A DNA stretch of 64,000 bases. Source: Acheta domesticus (taxonomy: Eukaryota; Arthropoda; Insecta; Orthoptera; Gryllidae). Location of the stretch: positions 220,017,584 to 220,081,583 of the forward strand of contig JAHLJT010000631.1 of assembly GCA_031308135.1 (NCBI GenBank). The letters run 5' to 3'. The translations under genes were made by a program, and so were the position numbers. This document shows, piece after piece, positions 45,662 through 56,109 of this stretch. The stretch's first letter is position 1, and every line of letters begins with the position of its first letter. The notes beneath the pieces are model-generated. The model was given only the letters and a program-made list of their open reading frames with translations, had not been told where the DNA came from and did no database searches.

Positions 45662-46767
45662 AGGCCCGTTCGCTCTAACTTTACTCAGCACGTATACAAA
45701 TGCACGTGGTCGTCGCTTGTTCTCTTTGGCTGACGGACACCGCACTCCCCTTCAGGGCGTCGTGCGCTATAGGAGTTAGGTACCTTTCAAAATTGATGTA
45801 TTTACACTCTTTATACAGTCGAAATAATTTTCTCCTTTGCCTTGAAGTAAAATCAGACACCGAGCGTGACCTTAACTGCCAATCTTCAGCTGCCAACGGA
45901 CCTCTTTGAGTTAACGTTCGTTCGCCAGGCTGTCGGCGCCTCTGCTGCCAAATTTTATCAGTAGCAATTTCGTTCCCGAATGAGAAAGTTCTAAAAGAAT
46001 GCTGTATTTTTGTTTGGTAGGTGAAAGGTGTGTTTGCTCATTGGATTGATTTTTGTTTCCTCATCGAACACAATAAGTGAAGCAGTTCCCGGGATAATCC
46101 GGTTTGAAACTTTCGCAGGGAAAAATCCTTCAGAAGTGCAGAGAAGAAGGTTGTATTGATGTGTTTGAATAATTAGCGGCTAAAAATCCGTCAATGACTT
46201 TGTGACAGGTGGAAGAAATGACAGCTGAATTGCAGGTGTCGTGTCAGAAGTGTTTGAAAACTGTGTAATGAATTAAGTCATCGGAAAGGTAACTTATCCA
46301 CGTAAGAAGAGATGTAGAGCAAAACAGGTGGAGGGCGAGTGCGATAAATTTGTTAACCTGCCATTCGTATTGATGTGCATATTTTTTCGTAGAAACCAAA
46401 TTCCAACATAAAATAAAATTCTTGATATGGTTAATGAAGATTCGGGACTGCCAAATTTTGAAAGATCGCCACTGTATGTTCTATTGAAATTCGTGCTTCG
46501 GGCGGAATTCCACTGCTACCTTGCAAGAACACACGTAATATAGGTTCTGTGATATTTAAGCAAAATATCTGCATATGTTGGCTGGTATTGTGGGCGTATT
46601 AAAGAAGTACTAGTGAAAATAATATGCAATGACAGTTCTGGCTGTGACATGTGCCGGCATTTGAGTGTGGTCGTGGCGCGAATGGCGTACCCAATCACGA
46701 ACTACAGAGCGGAGGGGTACAGTCAAAGTTTGTTTACATGCGGAGTAAAGTTACAGCGAACGGACCT
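45662..46767. mobile_element. Nested 1106-bp MITE-like element, TA flanks
   Basis: The TIRs are AGGCCCGTTCGCTCTAACTT and the inverse of AGGTCCGTTCGCTGTAACTT, flanked by TA (45660-45661 and 46768-46769). The right arm of the host TIR element provides the empty site (CTCTAGATTTT). TA targets suggest the Tc1/mariner superfamily. No transposase is seen; short frames inside match nothing known. Confidence 0.83.
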
Positions 46768-46863
46768 TATATTTTACTGATTTAAAATGCATTTTATTTC
46801 ACATTATAAGACCTAATATATACAAATAATTAATTTAGTGTTTTTTGTTGGTGAGTGTGTTGT

Positions 46864-46867
46864 TTTA

Positions 46868-46912
<45 letters not shown>
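46864..46912. repeat. (TTA)n microsatellite in the left TIR arm
   Basis: Mirrored by (TAA)n at about 47692-47740 in the right arm, as expected for inverted arms of one element. Confidence 0.9.
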
Positions 46913-46915
<3 letters not shown>

Positions 46916-47049
46916 GACCGCGGAACTTCATGCAGTTTCATATTTTTACTGACTGAGCATATCGAAAGGAAATATATTTAACTTTAACTATCACCAAAAA
47001 TAAAACAAATCAAGGTCACCTTTCAGTTGATGAACCAGGTACATGGGAA

Positions 47050-47480
47050 CCTAAACATTTAAGTGAAATGAATCGTTGAGAAAAGAACACCAACTTTAAG
47101 CAGCGTCAGCTGGATATTTACCATCATGCAAAGGGTTAGTGATGCCCAAAATTTTGCAAAATGCCATTAATGAAGAAAGCACAGTGAGTGACATAATCGC
47201 ATGGTACATCAATGAATAGGTGATTGAACTGCAAACCCGGAGGAGAACGCCCGAAGACATTTTCTGATCGAGAAGGGAATCTCGTAGTGAAAATAATAAA
47301 GAAGGACCCTCGTATTAATGCACCAAAAATTACTCTACATATATGAATTGGCATTGGCATGAAAGTAAATCCCGAAACCGTGCAAAGGGTACTAAGGAGG
47401 TTGAATTTGCATAGCCGCGTTGTCAGAAGAAAGCCACTTGTAAGTTGAAAGACAAATACCCGAAAAGATCTGACTTCGAT
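47050..47480 (+). pseudogene. Tc1-type transposase N-terminal remnant
   Basis: Conceptual translation gives a paired-like HTH region with KIIKKDPRINAPKITLHI and then NPETVQRVLRRLNLHSRVV, matching Tc1 transposase DNA-binding domains. The catalytic DDE part is absent, and stops and frame changes are present. A fossil of the enzyme that would bind TIRs. Confidence 0.72.
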
Positions 47481-47690
47481 CCACTTCTCCACAAAAACCT
47501 GAAGTATATGCATTTAAATATACGGCATAAATTAAAATACGCAGTTAAACTAAAAAATAGCACACATGCAAAATAAAAATAGGGTAGATTTGTTTTATTT
47601 TTGGTGATAGGTAAAGTTTTCCTATCACCTAACATTTTCTTTTGATATGCACAGCAGTAAAAGTATGCAATTGCATGAAGTTCCGCGCTC

Positions 47691-47741
<51 letters not shown>

Positions 47742-48317
47742 TAAAACACAACACACTCACCAACAAAAAACACTAAATTAATAATTTGTATATATTAGTT
47801 CTTATAATGTGAAATAAAATGCATTTTAAATCAGTAAAATCTAGAGTAAGTAAATATTGTGCATTTTAAGTAATCAATACCATATTAACCCATTGCAGTC
47901 CCATGTTTAAACTTGCACCATCTGTTTGGAAACATATACGGATTATTTTAGAATTTTTTCAATTTTTTTGAAGATGAGCATTTTGAAAAAAACTCAAAAT
48001 CAAAATTTTAAATTCAAATTCGAAAACGTTTTGATCGCAACCCCCATTGAGTTGTATGCCATATAAAAGACCATAAAGAAAGCTGTAAAATGACTCCTGC
48101 TCCAGCTCTCTATCTTAATTTGGAGAAGTTCTACATCAATTTAAAACTTTTCGGAAACCCAATTTTATAAAATTTTACATTGCTGTATTTCACAAATGGG
48201 TGAAGATATTTTACTCAAAATTGGTAGTTTTCTTATTCTTCATTCATGCTACTGATGTGTCATCTGAATCTAAAATGGTGAGGTAAAAAACTGTGTTGAT
48301 TTAATATGGAATATCTC

Positions 48318-48668
48318 TGCTGCAGTATTGCTAGCTAGATTAATGAACAGGGTGAAGAATGACCTCTCTTCCAAATTATTCATTTCTAATGTTATATTTT
48401 GTACTAACTCCAGAGTCGTCCTAGATTGGATAGAATCTCCCCCTCTTAAAGGCAACGTTTTTGTACTCAATAGAGCGCAGGTCATAAATAAAATCACTGC
48501 TGGGTACACGTGGAAACACGTCAGTACCACTGCAGACTTACTCACTAGAGGTGTCCCTCTCAAAGACCTTCCAGATACCAAAGTTTGGTGGGAGGTTAAT
48601 GAATTTCTTTCATTAACCCAGCCAGAACACTGGCCAAAGACCCATGAGGTCATTGTACCCCCTTTAAC
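48318..48668 (+). pseudogene. BEL/Pao RNase H 3' part
   Basis: Continues the domain broken at 45185 (see that entry): LLARLMNRVKNDL, VVLDWIESPPLKGNVFVLNR, WKHVSTTADLLTRGV, then WWEVNEFLSL. Open to the hAT-like insertion at 48669. Confidence 0.85.
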
Positions 48669-48956
48669 CAGGGACCGAATACCGAAATAATAGCGGTAAA
48701 GGTATTTATACCGGTATGGAAATACCTTTACCTCTATTATACCTTTATTCAAAATACCTTAAAAAATACCGGTATAAGACGTCAAATACCGGTATATTTA
48801 GAGGTATTTTACCTTTATTCGACGTCTATACCGGTAAAATACCTCTAAATAGAGGTATTTTACCGGTATTTTTCTCATGAAAATACCGGTATTTTCATGA
48901 CAAAATACCGGTATTTCAGTAGAATCATGCAGGTTTCGAAGGGAAACAATCTGACG

Positions 48957-49500
48957 TGTGGGCGCGCGAACGCGCGTGTGGGAGCGCGAACGCGCTTGTA
49001 GAGTCGTGCGAGCGTGTAAGGGAACGAACGCGCTTGTGGAGTCGTGCGAGCGTGTAAGAGAACGAACGCGCGTGACGGGGCGCAAACGCGCGTGGGATCG
49101 CGCGCGTGTGGGCGCACGAACGCGCGTGTGGGAGCGCGAACGCGCTTGTGGAGTCGTGCGAGCGTGTAAGGGAACGAACGCGCGTGTCGGGGCGCAAACG
49201 CGCGTGGGGTCGCGCGCGCGTGTGGGCGCACGAACGCGCGTGTGGGAGCGCGAACGCGCGTGTGGGAGCGGGAACGCGCGTGTGGGAGCGCGAACGCGCG
49301 TGTGGGAGCGCGAACGCGCGTGTGGGAGCGCGAACGCGCGTGTGGGGAGCGCGAACGCGCGTGTGGGAGCGCGAACGCGCGTGTGGGAGCGCGAACGCGC
49401 GTGTGGGATCGCGAACGTGCGTGTGGGAGCGGGAACGCGCGTGTGGGGACGCGAACGCGCGTGGGTTGGGCGCGAACGCGCGCGTGTGGGAGCCCGAACG
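48957..49500. repeat. 20-bp CpG-rich minisatellite (copy 3 left array)
   Basis: Units like GTGTGGGAGCGCGAACGCGC (20 bp) with longer-range internal duplications (for example GTCGTGCGAGCGTGTAAG at about 49012, 49050 and 49152). Stop-free repeat frames on both strands are not genes. Confidence 0.9.
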
Positions 49501-49874
49501 GGCCACTGATCGGACATTATCTTTTGTTCCTAATCCTTTCGCCTTAAATACACACTCTTTCACGCTCTACACTATTAGACCTCAGGAGACTAGTCAGAGT
49601 GTGTTCATATTAACGATTGAATGTGATAAGATGATAAGTGATTCCGAGCGCGGCAATTGCTAACCCCGTAAGTGCAGGGCGTTTTCTACGAGAGGTGGCA
49701 GTGATCTTCCTCATTGCATGGCAACATCAGGCGCCGACGTACCGTCGATTAGCGGGATTTCCCTAAACCAGGTATCTCCCACCAGCGCCCCACTCCCCAG
49801 CCGGCAAAAGCTCCCGCACGGTCTTCCGGCATGTATGGCAGTGCAATGCATGCTAGTGTAAGTGTAAGTGAAGG

Positions 49875-50064
49875 GGTGAGGATAGGACAAGAGGAAGGAA
49901 AGATCGCGCGCGGTCTGTGGCCCGTCTATTAGGGTACTGCTCCGGCATTCCTCTGATATTGTTCGGAGAAACCAAGGAAAACTACCGATCAGAGCAGCCG
50001 GCCGCTAGAATTCTCCTCGGCCCGCGCGCGATCTTTCCTTCCTCTTCCTTGTCCTATCCTCACC
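49875..50064. repeat. Imperfect inverted repeat, about 40-bp arms
   Basis: The left arm starts GGTGAGGATAGGACAAGAGG and runs to 49913; the right arm at 50021-50064 is its inverse with a 4-base indel. The loop is about 105 bp. It is absent from hAT-like copies 1 and 2. Confidence 0.85.
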
Positions 50065-50654
50065 CTCAAAACTCATAAATATGAAATTTAATTGCTGTGA
50101 AGTATGGCAAGTAGTTTTAAAACAAATGCAACGTGCCGCCTCTGGAAGTGCAGACATCGCCGCGCGTGGTCGGGCCTGCGGCCTCTGCCAGGATATGACC
50201 TTCGACATCAGTTGTGAAAGAACGAAGGCGACAGAAATCTGACATCGGTTGATAAGACTTCACGCAACGTTCCTTGGCGCATTCCGATTCTGGGAATCAG
50301 TTCCCCTTTGTAAGAACTGCGAGGGCTGCGCTGTTGCGTAGGCAGTTTCCGGAGGTCAGCGTTTCGACCCACGACGCCGTCTCCGGTTCGGCAGAGGATA
50401 ACGCACTCGACCTACATACTCCACGCTATTAATTTCTTTTCGCAGTGAGTAGAATTGAAATATGAGAGAAGGATGTTTGACCGTAGGTCCCAACAAACGC
50501 TTTGCCGAATGTGTACTGTGTGTGTGTGTGAGAGAGAGAGAGAAATCGAAAGAGAACGAAAGAGAGAAAGAGAAAGAAAGAGCGAGTGTATATAGCGCGT
50601 GGGTGCATAGAGCGTGAGTGTATAGCGCAAAAGTGTGAAGCGCGCGTGTGAGAG

Positions 50655-51530
50655 GTGCAAGCGTGTGTTAGGCGCTCGCGTTTATTCGGCTCGCGCGTTT
50701 GTTCGGCGCGCGCGTTTGTTCGGCGCGCGCGTTTATTCGACGCGCGCGTTTGTTCGGCGCGCGCGTTTGTTCGGCGCGCGCGCGTGTTTGGATCGCGCGT
50801 TTGTTCGGCTAGCGCGTTTGTTCGGATCGCGCGTTTGTTCGGCGCGCGCGTTTAATCGGATCGCGCGTTTGTTAGGCGCGCGCGTGTGTTCGACGCGCGC
50901 GTGTGTTCGACGCGCGCGTGTGTTCGACGCGCGCGTGTGTTCGACGCGCGCGTGTGTTCGACGCGCGCGTGTGTTCGAATCTCGCGTTTGTTCGGCGCGC
51001 GCGTTTGTTCGGCGCGCGATTTTGTTCGGCGCGCGTTTGTTCGGATCGCGTTTGTTCGGCGCGCGCGTTTGTTCGGATCGCGCGTTTGTTCGGATCGCGC
51101 GTTTGTTCGGCGCGCGCGTGTGTTCGGGTCGCGCGTTTGTTCGGCGCGCGATTTTGTTCGGGCGCGCGCGTTCGGATCGCGTTTGTTCGGCGCGCGCGTT
51201 TGTTCGAATCGCGCGTTTGTTCGGCGCGCGCGTTTGTTCGAATCGCGCGTTTGTTCGGATCGCGCGTCTGTTCGGCGCGCTCGTTTGTTCGGATCGCGCG
51301 TTTGTTCGGCGCGCTCGTTTGTTCGGTGCGCGCGTTTGTTCGGTGCGCGCGTTTGTTCGGCGCGCGCGTTTGTTCGGCGCGCGTGTTTGATGCGCGCACG
51401 TCTTGGCGCGCGCATGTGTTTGGGGCGCGTATGTTTGGCGCGCGCGTGTGTGGGCGCGCGCGTGTGGTTAGCTCGCGCGTGGGTTTGCCGCGAGCGCGTG
51501 TGGCACGCGTTTGTGGCGCGCGCGCGTTTG
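50655..51530. repeat. Expanded 17-bp CpG-rich minisatellite (copy 3 right array)
   Basis: About 50 units of GTTCGGCGCGCGCGTTT with variants (GGATCGCGCG, GACGCGCGCGTGT) arranged in runs, which suggests recent local expansion. It produces the 237- and 251-residue Arg-rich frames seen here on both strands. Confidence 0.92.
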
Positions 51531-51740
51531 TGGCGCGTGTGTGGGGCACGCGGCACTATTTCCATTGAAAATACCGGTATAATACCGGTATAGACCTTTA
51601 TGGACGTCCATACCGGTATAGACGTCCTATAAAGGGTATTTTACCCGGTATAAAAGAATAAAGGTATTTTATACCGGTATGAAAAAATACCGGTATTTTA
51701 CCGGTATTTTTACCGGTATTCAATACCTTTTCGGTCCCTG

Positions 51741-51895
51741 CCTTTAGACTACGGTGCTAGTGTGTGCCACTTCGCTTCCTAGCTACCTGCAACTTAGAGT
51801 TTACCACTTTTATGGTTCATTTACAAAAATATTGAGAGTTGTGGCATACGTTTTAAGATTTATTGATTTAATTTCCCCCTCAAAGACCAGGGGGT
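51741..51895 (+). pseudogene. BEL/Pao integrase N-terminal piece
   Basis: Reads FTKILRVVAYVLRFIDLI, the conserved entry to the BEL/Pao integrase zinc region, after which the homology stops in GC-rich DNA. Confidence 0.7.
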
Positions 51896-53050
51896 GCGAT
51901 TCTGTGTTGTGTAATGGGACGGTCGCGCAAGTAACGATTTCGGCGTGTGCGAAAAATAATATTTTATTTAACGGGGAGTACTGGAAAATTTGATGTCTAG
52001 AAACGCGCACTTTTTCGCTACCTGAGCGCCTGAAGAGAGAGCCGGCCGCCGCTGGGCGCAGTCTCCTTTGTTCAGAAACCGTTCGTCACCCTGGGTATTT
52101 CCGCCGCTGCCGACGGAGCGCCGTGTCAACGCACACCCCGCGTCTTCTGGGAAATTGCAGTGACGCAGACCACCCCCTCGAAGACGATTTTCAACCGTCG
52201 CTACCACCACCGCAATTAGCCGGCACGCATCGCGCGATTCGGCTGCGCCAATAGACAAGAACTAGGCGAGGCGAGACACGTGGTCTCGCGAGCGAGGGTG
52301 GTAGTTGCGTGGGTGAGGTTCCGGCCATTCCGATGTGGGCGACTCCAGCGTGAGGTTCGGCATTCCGATGTGGGCGACTCAGCGTAAGGTTCAGCACTCC
52401 GAGGTGGGCGACTCCATCGTGAGGTTCAGCATTCCGATGTGGGCGACTCCAGCGAGAGGTTTCGGCATTCTGATGTGGGCGTTTGCAGCGAGAGGTTCGG
52501 CATTCTGATGTTGACGACGCTAGCAAGAGGTTGAGCTTTCCGGGGGGAGAGAGAGGCCACGCTACCGCCGCGAGGCGCCAGACCGCCGCCGGCAACGCAT
52601 CGCCGTCACTTCGCCACCCGCTCATGTGTCGCCTAAAGGGAGAGCCGGAACACTGTACGAGTGTGGGGACCTGAATGGACGAAGGAGTGTCCGGACTTGG
52701 CCTGAGAGCGGCCGCCGCTAAAGGACGCATCAGGGCGGCGCTTCCTTGCTTCCGCCGCCGCCGCCGCCGCTGTCGCCAGCTGCCCGCGCGGTCCAGGAGA
52801 CGGGGAACGCCAGCCGCGCGCCAGCCCCCGCGCGCCAGCCCTACATCGCTGCTGTTCTCCGCCGCCCGACCCACGGGCTGATGTCGCGCCTGGAGGGGCG
52901 GAACGACCGGGCATTGACCCAGAAGGGTCGGACTTAAGCTAAGTTAGTTGTAAGATAGGTTAAGATATTGTTACTAATTGTAGGAGGCTTCACCCCGTGA
53001 ATTAATTCTTTCAATTAAATTCAGAAAGTCAAGAAGTGTTTCATGCCTAA
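51896..53050. other. GC-rich insertion or replacement in BEL integrase, possible solo LTR
   Basis: CpG-rich DNA with a 35-bp tandem repeat (52316-52520) and CCGCCG runs, ending in AT-rich sequence with AATTAAATTCAG near 53013-53024. It replaces the integrase catalytic core. TG..CA ends are possible but I could not define a duplication. Long frames here look composition-driven. Confidence 0.45.
52316..52520. repeat. About 35-bp tandem repeat, six units
   Basis: Units like GAGGTTCGGCATTCCGATGT followed by GGGCGACTCCAGCGT, with point changes. Confidence 0.88.
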
Positions 53051-53179
53051 TGCATGAAAATTGCCCAGTCACGCATGCGTCCCTGCCCAAATTTCAGCCG
53101 GGCGTATGAGGAAACATATGAGTGCAGACAGAAATCTACAGGTGAGTCGGGTCACGCCCTGAATCTCAATTCAGGGTTG

Positions 53180-53630
53180 AAGCTATTCTCAATTCACGAC
53201 CTGTGGTCAAACCTTCGGATGATCCAAATGACTTCGACTACTTGACACCCGGCAATTTTCTAATAGGAAGAACCCCTTACGTTTCTTCCAGACCCAAATG
53301 AACTTGCCGACCCACCCTCAGACGTTTGTCTCAATGGGGGCAAGCCAAGGCAAGAATGCAGAAGGTGTGGGTAAGGTGGTCTCGAGACTCTTTACACACA
53401 CTGCAACAGAGATCGAAGTGGACATCTGCTTCTTCAGATGTCAAATTAAATACCCCAGTTCTTCTTATTGAAGATAATATGCCCGCGCTCACATGAAAGC
53501 TATGCATTATCATTGAATTGTTCCCTGGACGGGACGGTCGTGTCAGATCTGTCAAAGTTGAAACCCAAAGTGGCAATTTTGTGCGCCTGTTCAATAGATT
53601 ATGCCCCTTGCCTGTTGGGAATGTGGATTG
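53180..53630 (+). pseudogene. BEL/Pao integrase C-terminal region
   Basis: EAILNSRPVVKPSDDPNDF, DYLTPGNFLIGR, then LHTLQQRSKW, IIELFPGRDGRVRSVKV and LCPLPV are the conserved tail of BEL/Pao integrase. Frame changes occur near 53290-53330. The DDE core upstream is missing. Confidence 0.85.
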
Positions 53631-54309
53631 AATAAGTTGTATATATTCATTCCAGTCATATTTAGCGTAGGCCAGGAGTGCTATTTATCTTGTTATTTCA
53701 GGTCTGTCACTTTATTGTATTTAAATTGTCATGTCCTGTTAGTTGTAGTGATTGTCATTGCTAGTGTCTTGATGTATTGTGTTTAGTATTTTGACAACTG
53801 TAGGGCTTGTTTGTATAATGTCTATATGTTGTCATTGTCTTTATTTTCGCTTGTTAGTAAGGTCCATTATTGTCAGTGTATTGTGCTCACATTTCCATGT
53901 CTTGTTAGTCAGTAAAATGTATTGTGTCCTATGTCTTAGTCTATAAGGTTGTTAGCTTTAATTGTTGGTTCAATGATTGTCGTCACTCCTCTTCTCTCAC
54001 ACATCTTAGGAGCTGGCCGCCGCAATCTCAGTCGCTGGCTTGTCGCCCTTTGTTGTGCTTTACTTGTTACTCTCACATCTTGAATCGGGTTCGTCATTTC
54101 CTGTGCAATTCCTCTCTAGCTTGTAGCTTTAGGAATAATAATAGCTCATAGCGAGCAACTTCGAAGTCTTGCTGACCCCCCTAGTCTCTATGTAAGGGCA
54201 GGTAGCTAAGACAAGCAATTTAGCTTGGATATTGCTGAACCCCTAGTCCATATGTAATGGCAGGTAGCTAAGGCAACCAACACTTGGAAGACTTGCTAAG
54301 ACAAGCACT
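53631..54309. other. BEL 3' non-coding region
   Basis: Sequence between integrase and the polypurine tract, with two related short repeats (GGCAGGTAGCTAAG near 54198 and 54260). No gene recognised. Confidence 0.55.
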
Positions 54310-54908
54310 GGGGGGGGGTGCCGTGGATACACGTGACGAGCAGCTTAACAGCCCTAATTTTGTGAACTAAATGCACGCAAATTTATTTTCTCCTCAGATA
54401 ACTTATAATTACTTATGTTTGCGACAGGACTAATGTCATGTACTCAAGTCATTATTAATTTGGATTAATGTCTTGGATCAGCGCAAGTGTTGTCCTGTCC
54501 CACTTCGGTTGTGTTACTTTCATCTCTCCTACTGTCCACTCTTCATTCTAGGCTCTGACTCCTCATCCTCGGCACTTGTCTTCTTACCTGTGTTCAGTGC
54601 ATGGTTGTCACTCTAGTTTGAACTGTTCTATATCTCTGTGATCGCGTTTCAGTCTTGGCTCGTCATTCTCGGCATCTGTACTCTTACCTATGTTCAGGCT
54701 TGGCCAGTCAGTCTGTTTTGCGTGACTGTTACCCGACGACATTCACACGTTCCTTCTTTTCCCATTTTTTATTCATTAGTTATTTAAACAAGTTAGCATT
54801 AGTATTTTTTATTATCCTATGTGTATTAAAAAAAACTTGGACAACAAGGCTTACTCCAAACCTTTCGTCCATCCTCATATGTACCATATTTTTATCTCTA
54901 ATTATACA
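54310..54908 (+). mobile_element. BEL polypurine tract and candidate 3' LTR
   Basis: A run of nine G (54310-54318) is followed by TG at 54319, the usual PPT/LTR boundary. A possible end is ...ATTATACA at 54908, but no second LTR is present to confirm it and no TSD can be tested. Confidence 0.45.
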
Positions 54909-55210
54909 GCCTTATGCTGTGTGCCTTCCCTTTTTTGGTGAAAACCCTTAAGGTTTTCAGGGGCTCACTTTTTTTTCAATTTTCCCCCATCCGTTGCCCT
55001 GGTGGGGCGGGAATTTATTCAAGAACGGGAATTACATATAGACTCCAGCCGTTTTGGCTTCTGGAGTGAGGGGAGGGCGAGTATCTTAAATATACTAACT
55101 TACAAACTATCTTATTACTAACTTAAAACTATTACATGGCTGGCCTCTTTGGGCCTAGCCTAGTTTTTATACAGGTTTTTAATTTTGAGTTAATAGTTCT
55201 TTAAATGTTC
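54909..55210. other. No gene recognised
   Basis: May include more of the BEL LTR region (the AAAACCCTTAAGGTTTTCAG palindrome near 54940). Confidence 0.35.
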
Positions 55211-56109
55211 ATTCTTCTTCCTTTTTATTTATGTCATTCACTCATTCATTCATACAACTCACAGCAAAGCAGAAATAAATATATTTATTTCATAATGCAA
55301 GGCAGAACGGTTGAGATTTTTAATCGGCATAGCGCGCGGCCGTTGGCCGCAGGACATAGCCGACTACGCCACCGGAAGCTGCCGTGCCGTCGGCAAGCTG
55401 CGCCCACGGCATTCTCAGAAATTCTGCCCAAAAGCGCACTTGTGAGCTTGGCTATCTCCGCCCCCCTCCGCCCGTTGCAGAGAAGCAACGGACGAAGCGC
55501 CTAGAACGTTCTATGTTTAAATGAAATGGCAATCTGTGATTGGCTATTTCCATCCCAGTGGGCGCGAGCGCTCGCAATCCTGACGACAGCTTGTCGCTTC
55601 AACCAAATTGTTAGTCCACTAGACGGCACTGCGTGAGATGGACGCATGGCGGGGTCCGTGCGGCATGGCACGTCTAAATCTTTAATTGTGCAACTTTGAG
55701 CTGTTTACAGCTCGCACAATATTGAATTACTTCTTATGACAGCAAGAATACGATGTGAATCTGTCACTTTAGCGTAAAGTCTACGCGCGTAATTATTACC
55801 TAAATAGTGCAACTTACGTATGCTTCCGGTCGGCACGCAAAGGTATTTATTGCAGGGTGCAATGTGCCTGCATCAATGTGCTTGGACAAAGTGTCAGCTA
55901 GGTCACTCCAAGTGAAATATTCTGTGTTTAATGTACTGTGCCCCTGTAAGTGAGAACTTGACAAATGTGTTAATTAAATCTTGTTTGATTCTTTCCAAAC
56001 TTTTCTTTCTGTGAACCTTGTAAGTCCTGCGCCAGTCTCCCATATGAGCTATCAAAGGATTTCGGGAATACTGTACTCCATTCTCGTCAATCATACAGTC
56101 CACAAAGAA
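55211..56109. other. Unassigned DNA with GC-rich core
   Basis: 55330-55700 is CpG-rich with a GATTGG motif and short frames without homology. It may be an LTR or promoter-like repeat. The minus-strand frame at 55903-56103 is unrecognised. Confidence 0.3.

Larger units (their letters stand above)
45186..48317. mobile_element. Long-TIR element with Tc1-like transposase remnant
   Basis: The left arm (45186 to about 47010) and right arm (about 47600-48317) are inverted repeats of about 700 bp once the nested MITE is removed; both carry TTTTTTACCTCACCATTTTA near the ends and a (TTA)n tract. The outer ends ATTCCATATTAAAT are palindromically related, and TGCTG flanks both sides. The core (about 47050-47480) contains a Tc1-type DNA-binding domain. 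Without the nested MITE the element is about 2.0 kb. Whether the Tc1 core belongs to the TIR element or was captured is open. Confidence 0.8.
48669..51740. mobile_element. hAT-like non-autonomous element, copy 3
   Basis: Termini CAGGGACCGAATACCG and the inverse of CAGGGACCGAAAAGG. The flanks are CCTTTAAC (48661-48668) and CCTTTAGA (51741-51748), an 8-bp TSD with two changes; the right one restores the BEL frame. It has ACCGGT palindrome clusters at both ends, a 20-bp array (48957-49500), a spacer with a hairpin (49875-50064), the unique stretch shared with copies 1 and 2 (50160-50500), a microsatellite, and a greatly expanded 17-bp array (50655-51530). It lacks the tRNA-like segment. At 3072 bp it is independent of the duplication and shows that the family moved. 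Confidence 0.87.
42178..54908 (+). mobile_element. BEL/Pao LTR retrotransposon, 5'-truncated, with nested insertions
   Basis: Domain order on the plus strand is Gag zinc knuckles, aspartic protease, RT, RNase H, integrase, PPT and a 3' LTR candidate, as in BEL/Pao. The 5' LTR and start of Gag are missing at the family A border. Insertions split it: a long-TIR element (45186-48317) in RNase H, a hAT-like element (48669-51740) before integrase, and GC-rich DNA (about 51896-53050) inside integrase. Joins across the first two insertions restore continuous reading, so they inserted after the element was in place. Frameshifts and stops make it inactive. Confidence 0.85.
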
